Below, in pieces: positions 49,160-61,796 of a stretch of DNA of 64,000 nucleotides (positions are counted from its first letter, which is position 1; each line of letters opens with the position of its first letter). Origin of the DNA: Atkinsonella hypoxylon (lineage: Eukaryota; Ascomycota; Sordariomycetes; Hypocreales; Clavicipitaceae); the NCBI GenBank assembly GCA_000729835.1, contig JFHB01000149.1, positions 1 to 64,000 of the forward strand. Reading direction: 5' to 3'. Position numbers and translations under genes: made by a program. The notes beneath the pieces are model-generated. The model was not told the DNA's origin, did no database searches, and saw only the letters and a program-made list of their open reading frames with translations.

Positions 49160-52100
49160 CTATCTACTAGCAACTAGGATACTATAGATTCTAATAGTAA
49201 ATCTAGCAGTTCTAGTAGTAATAATTCTTACGATTTAGATACAGAATCCACTACTAGTGATACTAGTACTACTAGTAATAATGCCCCTTCTTTTAACTAT
49301 TCCAATAGAATAATTAAAAACTCCTTACTATACAATATAGGTTCTACCTGTTATATAGTTAACAATAAGGCATTTTTTAGGACTTTTAAGCCTATAAAAA
49401 AGGGTAAAACCGCGCCTATTGCTACTAAAGGAGGTTCTATTTATCCTAAAGGACAGAGAACTACTGTATTTTAGGTACTAGTTAGTACAAATCTAGCTAA
49501 ATATAGGCCTTTAGCTCTAAAGGATGCTCTATATTGCCTAGGTTTAGATACTAACCTAATTAGTAATCTAAAGCACTATTTAATAGGGGGCACTCTCCTT
49601 AGAAATTAGCTATTTCTAGCTAATAGAAGCTGCTGTAGGCTTCTAAATCCCAAAAAGCATAGTTTCTTCTTACAGCTTAAGGGGCAAGAGACCTCTAAAG
49701 TGTATAAAAACCACGCTAATCTCTCTTATATAGGATTTCTAGCTAGCAATAGTTATAATAGCAGTTATAATGCTAGTTATTCTATAGAGGTTTAAATCCC
49801 TAAACAGCCTAGTTTTAATCTAAAGGAATATAGCTAAATTAAGGAATAATCTAATTTTAAAGAAGATAATACTAATAACAATGCTATAGAGCTATTAGCC
49901 CTAGTTCCTAAACGGGCTCCTAGTTAGATTCCTTCTAATAATAGGGATTTAGAAGGTCTAAATCCTAAGTTGCTAGATATTAGAGGAAATAGCCGTCTAG
50001 ATCCCTTAAACGAGGCCTATAGTTCTTAAGAGATCTAGTAACATAGAGAGCAACAGGAAGCTAGCTCTAATAATAATTCTAGTAGTATAAATCCTACTGC
50101 TTCTTCTTCCTATAAGAAGCTCCTAGAATTAACTACTACTTAGCACGTTAGATTAAGGTATATAGGACTCCCTTTACTAAAGAAAACTACTTCTATTACT
50201 AAAGGTATTCCTAATTTTACAAAAATCAAGGAAAAGGATTTTAACTGCCTAACTTACAACTAAGCTAAAGCTGTTAGAAGACCTAGCAAGCATACTATTC
50301 CTAACCCCCCTAGATGTTTAGATATTATAGAGGGAGATACCGTTAAGATAGAGCCTATACTGCACAATAAGAGGCCTCTAGTTCTTTTTCTAATTAATAG
50401 AAAATCACGGTATAAGTAGTCTTTTAATCTAGCTAATAAAGAGGGTTCTACTCTCTATAGCTGTATTAAAGGTTCTTTAAGGAGTTAAAGAACTAGTATA
50501 ACTGCTACCCTAAACACCTTTACTTTAATAGTAGTACAGAAATTAATACTAGGTTGTAAGCTTAGCTATCTTCTAAGGGTATTTGCTTTAGCACCTCTTA
50601 CCTCTATATTTACAAACAGAATAGGCTAATAGAGAGAGCTATAAGGGTACTTCTAGACCGTTTGCGTGCTACCCTATAGTAGTTACAATTACCTCTATAT
50701 CTATAGTCTTACATCCTTCCTGCTATAGTAGATTTAGTTAATACTACTGCAAATAGTACTAAACCACTAAGTCCTAAATAGCTATATCTAGCTAATTTAG
50801 AGCCTTCTAAGACCTATAAGCCTAATTTTTCTAAAATTAGAGCTATAGGCTCCTATTGCGAAGTTCTAATCCTATTAGAACAGAGATCTAGGTTGCAGAA
50901 GCTAGCTAAAAGAACTATTCCTAGTAGACTTTTAGCTACGCTAGGTTCTAATATATATCTAATATATATTCCCTCTAAACAAGCTGTTATAAAGACTAGC
51001 TTCGTTAAAATTATAGAAGGAATAGGTCCTATTTTATAGGGCATCCCTAAGGTTCCTATTAGTTCTATAGTGGATAATCCTTTAGAGGGAGAAATCAATA
51101 ACCAGCAGTTAGTAGATAATTATACTCCTAAGTATCCTTATCCTAGTTATCTAGATGTGCTGAATTATCCACTAGAACCTATAGATTAAGCTCTTCTACT
51201 AAGCAACCCTATAGAAGCTATAGAGGCCCCTAAAGCCCCTATATCTATAGAAGCCCCTCAGGCTAATATAGAACCTATAGAAGCTAAAGCTAATGCTAAT
51301 GCTATAGATTTAGATAGAGATATATTTTCCTTAATTAAGGATCTATGCTTTAAGGCTAGGACTAAAGCAGCTATTACTTCTAATAGTAAGGATAAACTTC
51401 CTAATACGTGGAAGCAAGCCCTAAAAAGCTCTACTAAGCAGCATTAGATAGAAGCTACCTATAGCGAATTTAAGCAGCTATTAGCTGCTAGAACCTTTAA
51501 ATTTATAGGGAAAGACTAAGTACCTAAGGGCTAAAGAGTTCTAAAGAATAGGCTTATTTATAGGCTAAAAAAGGATAAAGAAAATAATTCTATAAAATAT
51601 AAGGCCTGCCTTATTGCTAAGGGATTTATATAAATAGAAGGTTAAGACTATCTAGAGACCTTTACTGCAACTAGTATTCCTTCTAGCTAGCGTATATTAT
51701 TAGCTCTTGCAGCTTTTAATAACTAGGAAGTTAAGTAAATCGACTTTATAGGAGCGTTTTTAAATAGCAAGCTAAAGGAAGCTATTTATATAGAAATCCT
51801 AGATGGATTTGTTAAATTTACAGAAGCAACGCTATTAGTAGCTAAGCTACTAAAAAGCTGTAATTATAAGCCCTCTAAAGAGCAAGTAATTAAGCTAGAA
51901 AAATCCCTCTATAGTCTAAAGCAAAGTCCTAGAGAATAGCAGTAAATTCTAACAGAATTACTTTAAAAGCATAGATTTAAACCTCTTATATTAGACCCAG
52001 CAGTCTTTTATAACCCAGCTACATCTATGTATATTACTACTTACGTAGATAACTGTCTTCTAATTGGTCTAAATCTAAGCTATATTAATAAGCTAAAGAA

Positions 52101-53060
52101 GCTATTACATAAAGCTTATCCAATAGAAGATAGAGGACCAGCAGAATTCTTTCTAGGTGTATAAATCACCTATAGTAGGTCTAAAAGGTCTATTAAAATC
52201 CACTAATTTTAATATATCCTTAAAGCTCTAGAAAGATTTAAAATGCTAGATACTAAGCTAGCTTCTATCCCTATACAGCTAGGGATTCTAAAGTAACTAG
52301 TTACAAAACTCCTCTTAAAATCCGATTATAAGCTTTATTAGAGCATAATAGGCACTATAATGTACCTTATATTGCTAACTAGGGCTGATATTGCTTTTTT
52401 TGTTTAGTGGCTATTAACCTTCTTAGCTAAGCCCTATATAGAGCATCTAAACGCCTCTAAGCACCTCCTTCGGTACTTAGGTAGTACTAGAAGCTTTACT
52501 ATCGTTTATAAGCGTTCTAGTCTACACTTAGAGTCTAAAAAGTCTTCTAATACTACTATTAATTATAAAGAAGTCTTAAAGACTCTCCTTAGTTATTGCA
52601 ATAGCAATTTTGCTAGTGATAAAGTCTCTTCTAAATCAACCTATACTTATCTATATAAGCTAGCTGGTGGACCTATTAGCTGGAAATCGAAGAAAGCTAG
52701 TACTATTGCTCTTTCCACTTTAGAAGCAAAATCTAATGCATTATCTAAAGCTATTAGGGAATTAGAGTGGCTCTACAGCCTTTTTAAGGAGATAAAGCTG
52801 CCTTTAACCCCTTCTATTCCTATTAGGTGTAATAATTAAGGCGCTATAGTTACTGCTTACAACCCTACGTTATATAGCAGGACTAAGCACACCCTTTTAA
52901 AGTTTAACTACATTAGGGAAAAGATTTATAAAGGTATAGCTAAGGTTAGTTATATTAATACAAATTAGATGCTAGCAGATAGCCTAACTAAGCCTCTTGC
53001 TATCTAAAAGCATTAATTATTCATTAAGTTACTAGAGCTTTCTAGCTAGCTTATAAAAGC
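49160..53060 (+). pseudogene. copia A polyprotein: gag end, protease, integrase, RT, RNase H
   Basis: The protease motif is near 49328-49350 (LLYNIGSTCYIV). GAG-pre-integrase is at about 50150-50360, with its first Cys pair damaged. The integrase is at about 50400-51040, RT at about 51580-52420 with the active site YVDNCLLIG at 52042, RNase H at about 52590-52900, and the end DSLTKPLAIQKH near 52978-53012. One base is missing relative to B near 50472 (GGTTC against GGCTTC), so the RT is in a different frame from gag. Many stops occur as well. Confidence 0.85.
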
Positions 53061-53287
53061 AATAAAAACACTTAAAAAATCGAAAAGCAACAAAAAACAG
53101 TTAAAAATCGAAAACAACAAAAACAATCAACAATAACTAGTTATATTTAACTATAACTACCCTAGAATTGCTGGAATTAGTTATGTTATTAGTTATGTTA
53201 TTAGTACTGTATTTCGTTAGTTAATTCTTACTTAGATATCCTTTAAAGGAGCTAAGTTGCTTGTAGAACTAGTTACTTCTTACATTT
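53061..53287 (+). other. 3' untranslated tail of copia A
   Basis: Matches 7461-7697 of F, with a small duplication of TTAGTTATGTTA near 53178-53205. No gene. Confidence 0.6.
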
Positions 53288-53297
53288 CTAGAGGGAG
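53288..53297 (+). other. polypurine tract of copia A
   Basis: CTAGAGGGAG adjoins the 3' LTR, as in F and D. Confidence 0.75.
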
Positions 53298-54002
53298 TGT
53301 TAAAAATAAGCTACCTTATAGTCTATTTTTATGCTTACTAGTTGCCTACTAGTTGCTCTATTACGTAACCCTTTTTTGGTTATATTACGTTAATTTTTAG
53401 TAGAGATATCGCTGTTACTAGATGCAAAACATCTAGATTTAACTAAGGTAAAGTTGCCTAACCTATAGTTAGCTTTAACAGCGTTTTTCTCTATAACTAG
53501 TAATAGTAGAAATTCAAAAAGTATATTATTTAAAAGCTAAGAATTAGGGCTATTTAATAGTATAATTGTTGGATAAGGTTGCTTATAAGGGTTGTTTGCT
53601 ATTAGTAGAATTTGTTAAATTATGCATATAGGTTTCTTGTTTATATAGCTGTAAGTTGATTTTTTTGTTTTTATATAGTAAATCTTTTTGCGGAAATTAT
53701 AAAGTAGCCTATAAGCCCCTTCTAGCGACTACAGCCTACTAATATAGTTAGTAGGTCTATAAGGGACTAGAAAGATTTAAGATTCTACTCTCACTAAGTT
53801 CGTTACAGCGCTCTTAATATAAAGATACTACTATTACAGTTATCTATTGCCTCTACGTAATCTAGTACTATACACTACAGCTTAATTTAGGCCGCTGCTG
53901 CTTCTACTACGTAATAATTGCTAGGAGCAATTATAGGTGCTAAATCTAAGAGACTACTACCCTCTTAGATATCTAGTTCTGTAATCCCTATTATTTTTAA
54001 TA
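53298..54002 (+). repeat. 3' LTR of copia A (705 bp)
   Basis: It shares the TTGCCTACTAG duplication and CTTTTTTGGTTATATTACG with the 5' LTR of A. It ends TTTTTAATA. Confidence 0.9.
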
Positions 54003-54660
54003 GAAATAAATAACAGTAAAACTAATATCCTTCTGCATTAATTTATAGGTCTCTTTACTTAACCTTCTACCTATATATTAACCTTATTGTTATTAATAAA
54101 GGATTTAAAAGTCTTATTTAGCGTTACTTTTATTATTAAATTAGCGATATTATCTTTACTGTTAATCTAATAGATTTTGTTGATTTTACACCTTTTATAT
54201 AATTAATGTAGCGCTATAATGTTAATTATTAATCTCTTTTCCTTTATTGTACTAAGCTTTATAAGGCATTTATATAATAAGAATAAATCTATATAGACTA
54301 CTAGTAGAATTAGCAGTATTTATAGCTGCTTTATTACTATATTTAACGTAGTTCTAATAGTATATAATATATATACGCTGCAGGCTTATTGCTTAATGTA
54401 CTATTGTTTTATTAAATCTATATTTACACTAGTAATATTAATAGACTAGATCCTTTTGCTTTAACCTTTTTAGTAAAGGGTTAAGATACTATTATTAGAT
54501 TTAGTTAATATATATCTATTAAAAATTAGTAGCGTTTCTACTATTAAGCTCTACTTTAGCTTTATAGTAAAATTAGCCTTCTGTAGTTTAGATTCCTTAT
54601 AGTTAAAGAAGGTTCTATTGCTTAGTTCTAGTGTATTATTAGTTTATATTCTAATAATTC
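54003..54660 (-). pseudogene. RNase H end of a different Ty1/copia family (element I)
   Basis: Read on the minus strand, the C-terminal part of a fungal copia polyprotein is plain: ESKLQKANFTIKLK near 54600, a QYIKQQACSVYILYTI block near 54400, then SLYTKEKR-type RNase H text (CLIKLSTIKEKRLIINIIAL) near 54250-54200 and INSKDNIANLI near 54150. Between the second and third blocks about 150 residues of the usual protein are missing, which indicates an internal deletion. Its RT half lies at 62497-62909, beyond copia D. No LTR of this family was found. Confidence 0.75.
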
Positions 54661-55360
54661 TATTAAAAATAATAGGGATTACAGGACTAGATATCTAAGA
54701 GGGTAGTGGTCTCTTATATTTAGCACCTGTAATTGCTCCTAGCAATTATCACGTAGTGGAAGCAGCAGCGGCCTAAATCAAGCTGTAGTGTATAGTATAG
54801 ATCACGTAGAGGCAGTAGATAACTATAATAATAGTGGTATCTTATATTAAGAGCGCTATAACGAATAAGTTAGTAAGGGTAGGATCTTAAATCTTTCTAG
54901 TCCCTTATAGACCCTCTAACTATATTAGCAGGCTATAGTCGCTAGAAGGGGCTTATAGGCTACTTTATAATTTCCGCAAAAAGATTTACTATATAAAAAC
55001 AAAAAAATCAACTTACAGCTATATAAACAAGATGCCTATATGCACAATTTAATAAATTCTACTAATAATAAGCAACCCTTATAAGCAACTCTATCCAACA
55101 ATTATACTATTAAATAGCCCTAATTCTAGGCTTTTAAATAGTATACTTCTTGAATTTCTACTATTGCTAGTTGTAGAGAAAATCGCTGTTAAAGTTAACT
55201 ATAGGTTAGGCAACTTTACCTTAGTTAATTCTAGATGTTTTACATCTAGTAACAGCGATATCTCTACTAAAAATTAACGTAACAAGACCTAATAAGGGTT
55301 ACGTAATAGAGCAACTAGTAGGCATAAAAATAGGCTATATAGGGTAGCTTATTTTTAACA
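54661..55360 (-). repeat. 3' LTR of copia D (700 bp)
   Basis: Plus strand TATTAAAAATAATAGGG...TTATTTTTAACA. The polypurine tract CTCCCTCTAG (inverted) follows at 55361-55370. Confidence 0.92.
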
Positions 55361-55370
55361 CTCCCTCTAG
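55361..55370 (-). other. polypurine tract of copia D
   Basis: Complement of CTAGAGGGAG, adjoining the 3' LTR. Confidence 0.75.
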
Positions 55371-55620
55371 AAATATAAGAAGTAACTAGTTCTATAAGCA
55401 ACTAAGCTTCTTTAAAGGATATTTAAGTTAGAATTAACTAACAAAATATAGTATTAATAATAGAACTAAATAATATAACTAATTCCAGCAATTCTAGGGT
55501 AGTTATAGTTAAATATAACTAGTTGTTGTTAATTGTTTTTGTTGTTTTTAATTTTTAACTGTTTTTTTGTTACTTTTCGATTTTTTAAGTGTTTTTGTTG
55601 CTTTTATAAGCTAGCTAGAA
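55371..55620 (-). other. 3' untranslated tail of copia D
   Basis: Inverted counterpart of 7461-7697. T-rich, no gene. Confidence 0.6.
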
Positions 55621-58600
55621 AGCTCTAGTAACTTAATAAATTGTTAATGCTTTTAAATAGTAAGAGGCTTAGTTAGGCTATCTGCTAGCATCTAATTTAT
55701 ATTAATATAACTAACCTTAGCTATACCTTTACGAATCTTTTCCCTAATGTAGTTAAACTTTAAAAGGGTATGCTTAGTCCTACTATACAACGTTAGGTTG
55801 TAAGCAGTAACTATAGCGCCTTAATTATTACACCTAATAGGAATAGAAGGGGTTAAAGGTAGCTTTATCTCCTTAAAAAGGCTGTAGAGCCACTCTAATT
55901 CCCTTATAGCTTTAGATAATGCATTAGATTCTGCTTCTAATGTAGAAAGAGCAATAGTACTAGCTTTCTTTAATTTCCAGCTAATAGGTCCACCAGCTAG
56001 CTTATATAGATAAGTATAGGTTGATTTAGAAGAGGTTTTATCACCAGCAAAATCGCTATTGCAATAACTAAGGAGGGTCTTAAGTACTTCTTTAGAGCTA
56101 GAAGCTTTAGAAGAGGACCCTAGTGGTATAGAATGCTTATAAATAATAGCAAAGCTTCTAGTACTACTTAAGTACCTTAGGAGGTGCTTAGAGGCGTTTA
56201 GGTGCTCTATATAGGGCTTAGCTAGGAAGGTTAATAGCTACTGAACAGAAAAAGCAATATCAGCCCTAGTTAGCAACATTAGGTACATTATAGTGCCTAT
56301 TATGCTCTAATAAAGCTTATAATCGGATTTTAAGAGGAGTTTTATAACTAGTTGCTTTAGAATTCCTAGCTGTATAGAGATAGAAGCTAGCTTAGCATCT
56401 AGCATTTTAAATCTTTCTAGGGCTTTAAGGATGTATTAAGATTAGTGGATTTTAATAGACCTTTTAGACCTATTACAGGTGATTTATACACCTAGAAAGA
56501 ATTCTACTAGTCCTCTATCTTCTATTGGATAAGCTTAATTTAGTAGCTTTTTAAGCTTATTAATATATTATAAATTAGGCCCAATTAGAAGACAGTTATT
56601 TACATAAGTAGCAATATATGTAGATGTAGCTGGGTTATAAAAGACTGCTAGGTCTAATATAAGAGGTTTAAATCTATACTTTTGAAGTAATTCTGTTAGA
56701 ATTTGCTGCTATTCTCTAGGACTTTACTTTAGACTATAGAGGGATTTTTCTAGCTTAATTACTTGCTCTTTAGAGGGCTTATAATTACAGCTTTTTAGTA
56801 GCTTAGCTACTAATAGCGTTGCTTCTGCAAATTCAACGAATCCATCTAGGATTTCTATATAAATAGCTTCCTTTAGCTTGCTATTTAGAAACGCTCCTAT
56901 AAAGTCGATTTGCTTAACTTCCTAGTTATTAAAAGCTGCAAGAGCTAATAATATACGCTAGCTAGGAGGAATACTAGTTGCAGCAAAGGTCTCTAGATAG
57001 TCTTAACCTTCTATTTGCATAAATCCCTTAGCAATAAGGTAGGCCTTATATTTAATAGGATTATTTTCTTTATCCTTTTTAAGCCTATAAATAAGCCTAT
57101 TCTTTAGAACTCTTTAGCCCTTAGGTACTTAGTCTTTCCCTATAAATTTAAAGGTTCTAGCAGCTAATAGCTGCTTAAATTCGCTATAGGTAGCTTCTAT
57201 CTAATGCTGCTTAGTAGAGCTTTTTAGGGCTTGCTTTTACGTATTAGGAAGTTCATCCTTGCTATTAGAAGTAATAGCTGCTTTAGTCCTAGCCTTAAAG
57301 CATAGATCCTTAATTAAGGAAAATATATCTCCATCTAAATCTATAGCATTAGCATTAGCTTCAGCTTCTATAGGTTCTATATTAGCCTAACGGGCTTCTA
57401 TAGATATAGGGGCTTTAGGGGCCTCTACAGCTTCTATAGAGTTGCTTAGTAGAAGAGCTTGATTTTCTACAGGTTCTAGTGGATAATTTAGCACATCTAG
57501 ATAACTAGAATAAGGATATTTAGGAGTATAATTATCTACTAACTGCTAGTTATCGATTTCTCCCTCTAAAGGATTATCCACTATAGAACTAATAGGAACC
57601 TTAGAGATGCCCTATGAAATAGAACCTATTCCTTCTATAATTTTAACGAAGCTAGTCTTTATAATAGCTCGTTTAGAGGGGATATATATTAGATATACAT
57701 TAGAACCTAGCGTAGCTAAAAGTCTACTAGGAATAGTTCTTTTAGCTAGCTTCTGCAACCTAGATCTTTATTCTAAAGGAATTAGAACTTCGCAATAGGA
57801 GCCTATAGCCCTTATTTTAGTAAAATTAGGCTTATAGGTCTTAGAAGGCTCTAAATTAGCTAGATATAGCTGTTTAGGACTTAGTAGTTTAGTACTATTC
57901 GCAGTAGTATTAACTAAATCCACTATAGCAGGAAGGATGTAAGACTATAGATATAGAGGTAATTATAACCACTGTAGGGTAGCACGCAAACGGTCTAGAA
58001 GTACCCTTATAGCTCTCTCTATTAGCCTATTCTGTTTATAAATATAGGGGCAAGAGGTGCTAAAGTAAATACCCTTTAAAGATAGCTAAGCTTACAACCT
58101 AGTATTAATTTCTATACTACTATTAAAATAAAGGTGTTTAGGGTAGCAGTTATACTAGTTTTTTAATTCCTTAAAGAAGCCTTTAATACAGCTATAAAGA
58201 GTAAAACCCTCTTTATTAGCTAGATTAAAAGACTACTTATACTGTAATTTTCTATTAATTAGAAAAAGAATTAAAGGCCTCTTATTGTGCAGTATAGGCT
58301 CTATTTTAACGGTATCTCCCTCTATAATATCTAAATATCTAGAGGGGTTAGGAATAGCATGCTTGCTAGGTCTTTTAACAGCTTTAGCTTAGTTGCAAGC
58401 TAGGCAGTTAAAATCCTTTTCCTTAATTTTTGTAAAATTAGGAATACCTTTAGTAATAGAAGCAGTCTTCTTTAGTAAAGGGAGTCCTATATGCCCTAAT
58501 CTAACGTGCTAAGTAGCAGCTAATTCTAGGAGCTTCTTATAGGAAGAAGAAGCAGTAGTAGGAGAATTACTACTAGAATTATTATTAGAGCTAGCTTCCT

Positions 58601-60845
58601 GTTGCTCCCTATCTTACTAGATCTCTTAAGAACTACAGGCCTCGTTTAAGGGATCTAGACGGCTATTTCCTCTAATATCTAGCAACTTAGGATTTAGACC
58701 TTCTAAATCCCTGTTATTAGAAGGAATCTAACTAGGAGCCCGTTTAGGAGCTAGGGCTAATGGCTCTATAGCATTGTTATTAGTATTATCTTCTTCTTCT
58801 TTAAAATCAGATAATTCCTCGATTCAGCTATATTCCTTAGGATTAAAACCAGGCTGTTAAGGGATTTAAACCTCTATAGGATAACTAGCATTATAACCGC
58901 TATTATAACTATTGCTAGTAAATCCTATATAAGAGAGATTTACGTGGTTTTTACACACTCTAGGGGTCTCTTACCCCTTAAGCTGTAGAAAGAAACCATG
59001 CTTTTTAGGATTTAGAAGCCTATAGCAGCTTCTATTAGCTAGAAATAGCTAATTTCTAAGGAGAGTGCCCCCTGTTAAATAGTGCTTTAGACCACTAATT
59101 AGGTTGGTATCTAAACCTAGGCAATATAGAGCATCCTTTAGAGCTAAAGGCCTGTATTTAGCTAGATTTATACTAACTAGTACCTAGAATACAGCAGTTC
59201 CCTGTCCTTTAGGATAAATTAGACCTCCTCCTGTAGCAATAGGCGTGGTTTTACCCTTTTTTATAGGCTTAAAAGTCCTAAAAAATGCCTTATTGTTAAC
59301 TATATAATAGGTAGAACCTGTATTGTATAGTAGGGAGTTTTTAATTATTCCGTTAGAGTAATTAAAAGAAGGGGTATTATTACTAGTAGTACTAGTATCA
59401 CTAGTAGTAGATTCTGTATCTAAATCGTAAGAATTATTACTACTAAAACTGCTAGAATTATTAGATTCTATAGTATCCTGGTTGCTAGTAGATAGGTTAT
59501 AACAACCTATAGCAAAAGCAGCTTCTCTATCCTTATTCCTAGAGTTTTTATTACTTCTTCTTCGGCCCTTCTACTTCTTCTTATTCTTAGAGGCTTTATC
59601 TTAATCTTTTTCTTTAGAGGCATTAGAATCGTTAGAATTAGAATCGGAATTCTTCTTCTAATTAGGAGGATTCTTTCCTTAATTAGCCTTATTATTAGAA
59701 CCATTAGAATTAGAAGCTTTATAACTAAGAGCCTTAGATATAGAGGAGCTTTTATCTCTTTATTCTTCTAATAAGTTAGCTATAAGGAACTGTAAATTCA
59801 GCATTTTTATAGATAGACCTTGTGCTCTAGCAGCTCTAATAGAATATCGCTGCCTTTTAGCCTAGCTAGGGAAGGTCTTCTTTAAAGCATTAATATAATA
59901 ATTTACTTAGTCAATAGAATTAATAGCTACACTACAGAGCTGTAATCTAGCTAGTAAATTATTAAATTCAGCATTAAAGGCCTCTAGAGATCCCTTATAG
60001 TTTAAAAACAATAAGTTGTAATAACTAGCATATAGCGTACTACGTTGTATTTTAGCACTCTGCGAATACTGCCTAACTAGAACGTTATAGGCATCTACAG
60101 GGGACTTATGCTAGCTTATAGCAGCTTAAGGTCTAGATTAGCAACTATCTCTTATAATTATAAGGATAATAGCTTGCTCTAAATCTACTAAAGTACTAGC
60201 TATACTAGGATTATTAATAAATTAAGGGAATCCTAGTGCTCTAAATTAAATAGTTAAAGCTTACTTCTACTGTTTAAAATTTTTAGGGCCTTTTAGCTTA
60301 GCAGCCTCTAGAATTAAGTAGACCTTCTTATTTAGCTCTTTTATAGTGCCTTTATTAAAAGCAGGCAGAAAAGTAGCACTATTAGAACTAGAAGGTTTAG
60401 GGGCTTTAAAAGAGACTTTAGAAGCTCTTTTAGAAGTAACAGGATCTACTACCTTAGAGGGAGACCCTATAGAGAGATTACCTATAGATATAATTATAGT
60501 ATCTAATTTACTTAGTAAATCAGCTATATTACCTTTATTTTAGCTTTATTTTACTTCACTATACCTAATAAATCTATTTAGGGTCTCTTATTGCTTATCT
60601 ATTTAAGCTTTTAGATTAGCTTAAACATTATAGACTTACACTACTCTTTTAGAAGCTAATCTAGCTTCTTTTAGAGCCTTCTTAGCTGTATAATCTTCTT
60701 CATTAGAAGAGGAATCTACTAGCTAAGGGGGGGATCTAGCTGGACTAGGAAAGCTAGTAGCAGCAGCTGGATTAGCTAGTGTACTAGAACTACTACTCCG
60801 TTTAGGGCTTATGCTCTTTCCTTTGCCTGTTCCTTTTAGTGCTAT
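55621..60845 (-). pseudogene. copia D polyprotein: gag, protease, integrase, RT, RNase H
   Basis: On the minus strand the frame opens near 60845-60843 (ATA for ATG). Gag runs to about 59750. The Ser/Asn-rich region is at about 59700-59340, the protease near 59340-59310, and GAG-pre-integrase near 58530-58300. The integrase is at about 58260-57590, RT at about 57100-56300 with YVNNCLLIG near 56610-56585 (both catalytic Asp affected or next to changes), and RNase H at about 56080-55640 (GPISWK block near 55990). Unlike B it keeps the whole C-terminus, so it is the best template for the family. In-frame TAA/TAG show that it is dead. Confidence 0.85.
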
Positions 60846-61779
60846 TTTAAGGGTTCAAAAAGTAGCTAATTTAACGCTCTTTTATAGCTAATTATAGCTA
60901 AATTACAGTGGAAATAGTAGTAAATAACAGTAATAACCTCTACTAGATATTAATAGATTGCTCTATTATAGGCCTAGAAGTGCTCTATATCTTTAGAAAT
61001 TATACTAAGATTTTTCTCTAATTTCTTTTGTAACAGGTATAACGGGCTCTAAAGGCTGCGTTATATCGCGATCTATATATATATACAATTTGTATAGCAG
61101 ACTAGATTAACAAGCGGTCGCGAGGGGCACAAAACATAGGTCCTAGCTATTTTTAGCCAAAAAATTCAGGAGATTCTTCTCTAATTAGGTTCTAATAAAT
61201 CAGTGGAGACCTAGGCACAGCTAATTTAGGGATATCCAGCTAATTCCCACTTTAAAATCCTAACCAGTGGGATTACTATATAAATTGATTCTACGACCAA
61301 AAACACAGGAATATCTAACGGCAATAAGAGCTGTTAGGCGTGCACTACAAATTGTAGTATAGCTACTAACAGAGGTGCACAGGGTGCACAATATAACAAC
61401 AACGAGCGATGCAGTGCAGCGCTAAGCTTATTTCTTAATGGAAATAATTGATTAAGCAGTGCCTAATAAAACGATTCGCAGTGCGAATGTAATGTGTGCA
61501 GATATATATATTTTGATGTTGCGCAACAATAGAACCTAGCTATTAAGAATAGCTTCAAAAGTGTGTATGCACAGGGTGTATAGAGTGCAGGAGGCATAGG
61601 GTGGGCAGAATAAAAACACCAGTATAGTGGCTGGCGATGTGTATACAGCAGGTATTAATAGCTTCCAGCAAGCTACTAATAGCAGCAATAGCTGCTAGCG
61701 TAGGTCTTAATATAGCTTCTAGTGGGTAATACAGTACACAATAGTAGATTTTCAGCGGGCTAACAGCTTGTAGATAGGT
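60846..61779 (-). other. structured leader of copia D (least mutated copy)
   Basis: Over 900 bp, relatively GC-rich, packed with short inverted repeats: 61082-61096 (7-bp arms, 1-base centre), 61315-61337, 61344-61358 (7-bp arms), 61429-61446, 61474-61488 (7-bp arms), 61517-61528 (perfect 12-bp palindrome TGTTGCGCAACA) and 61538-61554 (7-bp arms). A repeated GTGCAC word lies at 61375-61389. No protein is seen. Confidence 0.65.
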
Positions 61780-61796
61780 CTTCCGGGCTTATAACC
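61780..61796 (-). other. primer binding site of copia D
   Basis: Complement of CTTCCGGGCTTATAACC, identical to the site in B. Confidence 0.75.

Larger units (their letters stand above)
45487..54002 (+). mobile_element. Ty1/copia element A, full length with a nested solo LTR
   Basis: LTRs 45487-46190 and 53298-54002 share features not seen in the other copies: a tandem duplication TTGCYTACTAG and the stretch CTTTTTTGGTTATATTACG. Without the solo LTR it is about 7.8 kb. The flanks are TAACG (45482-45486) and GAAAT (54003-54007), which do not match. Gypsy G is on the left and a minus-strand copia fragment on the right. Confidence 0.85.

Noticed and set aside
45482..54007. A 5-bp TSD for copia A
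   Set aside because: TAACG and GAAAT cannot be derived from one sequence by C-to-T or G-to-A changes.
57607..57798. Plus-strand open frames of 63-65 aa here and at 60346-60543, and similar minus-strand ones at 36402, 39467, 47407 and 50853
   Set aside because: All are antisense shadows of copia gag or integrase in elements A, B and D.
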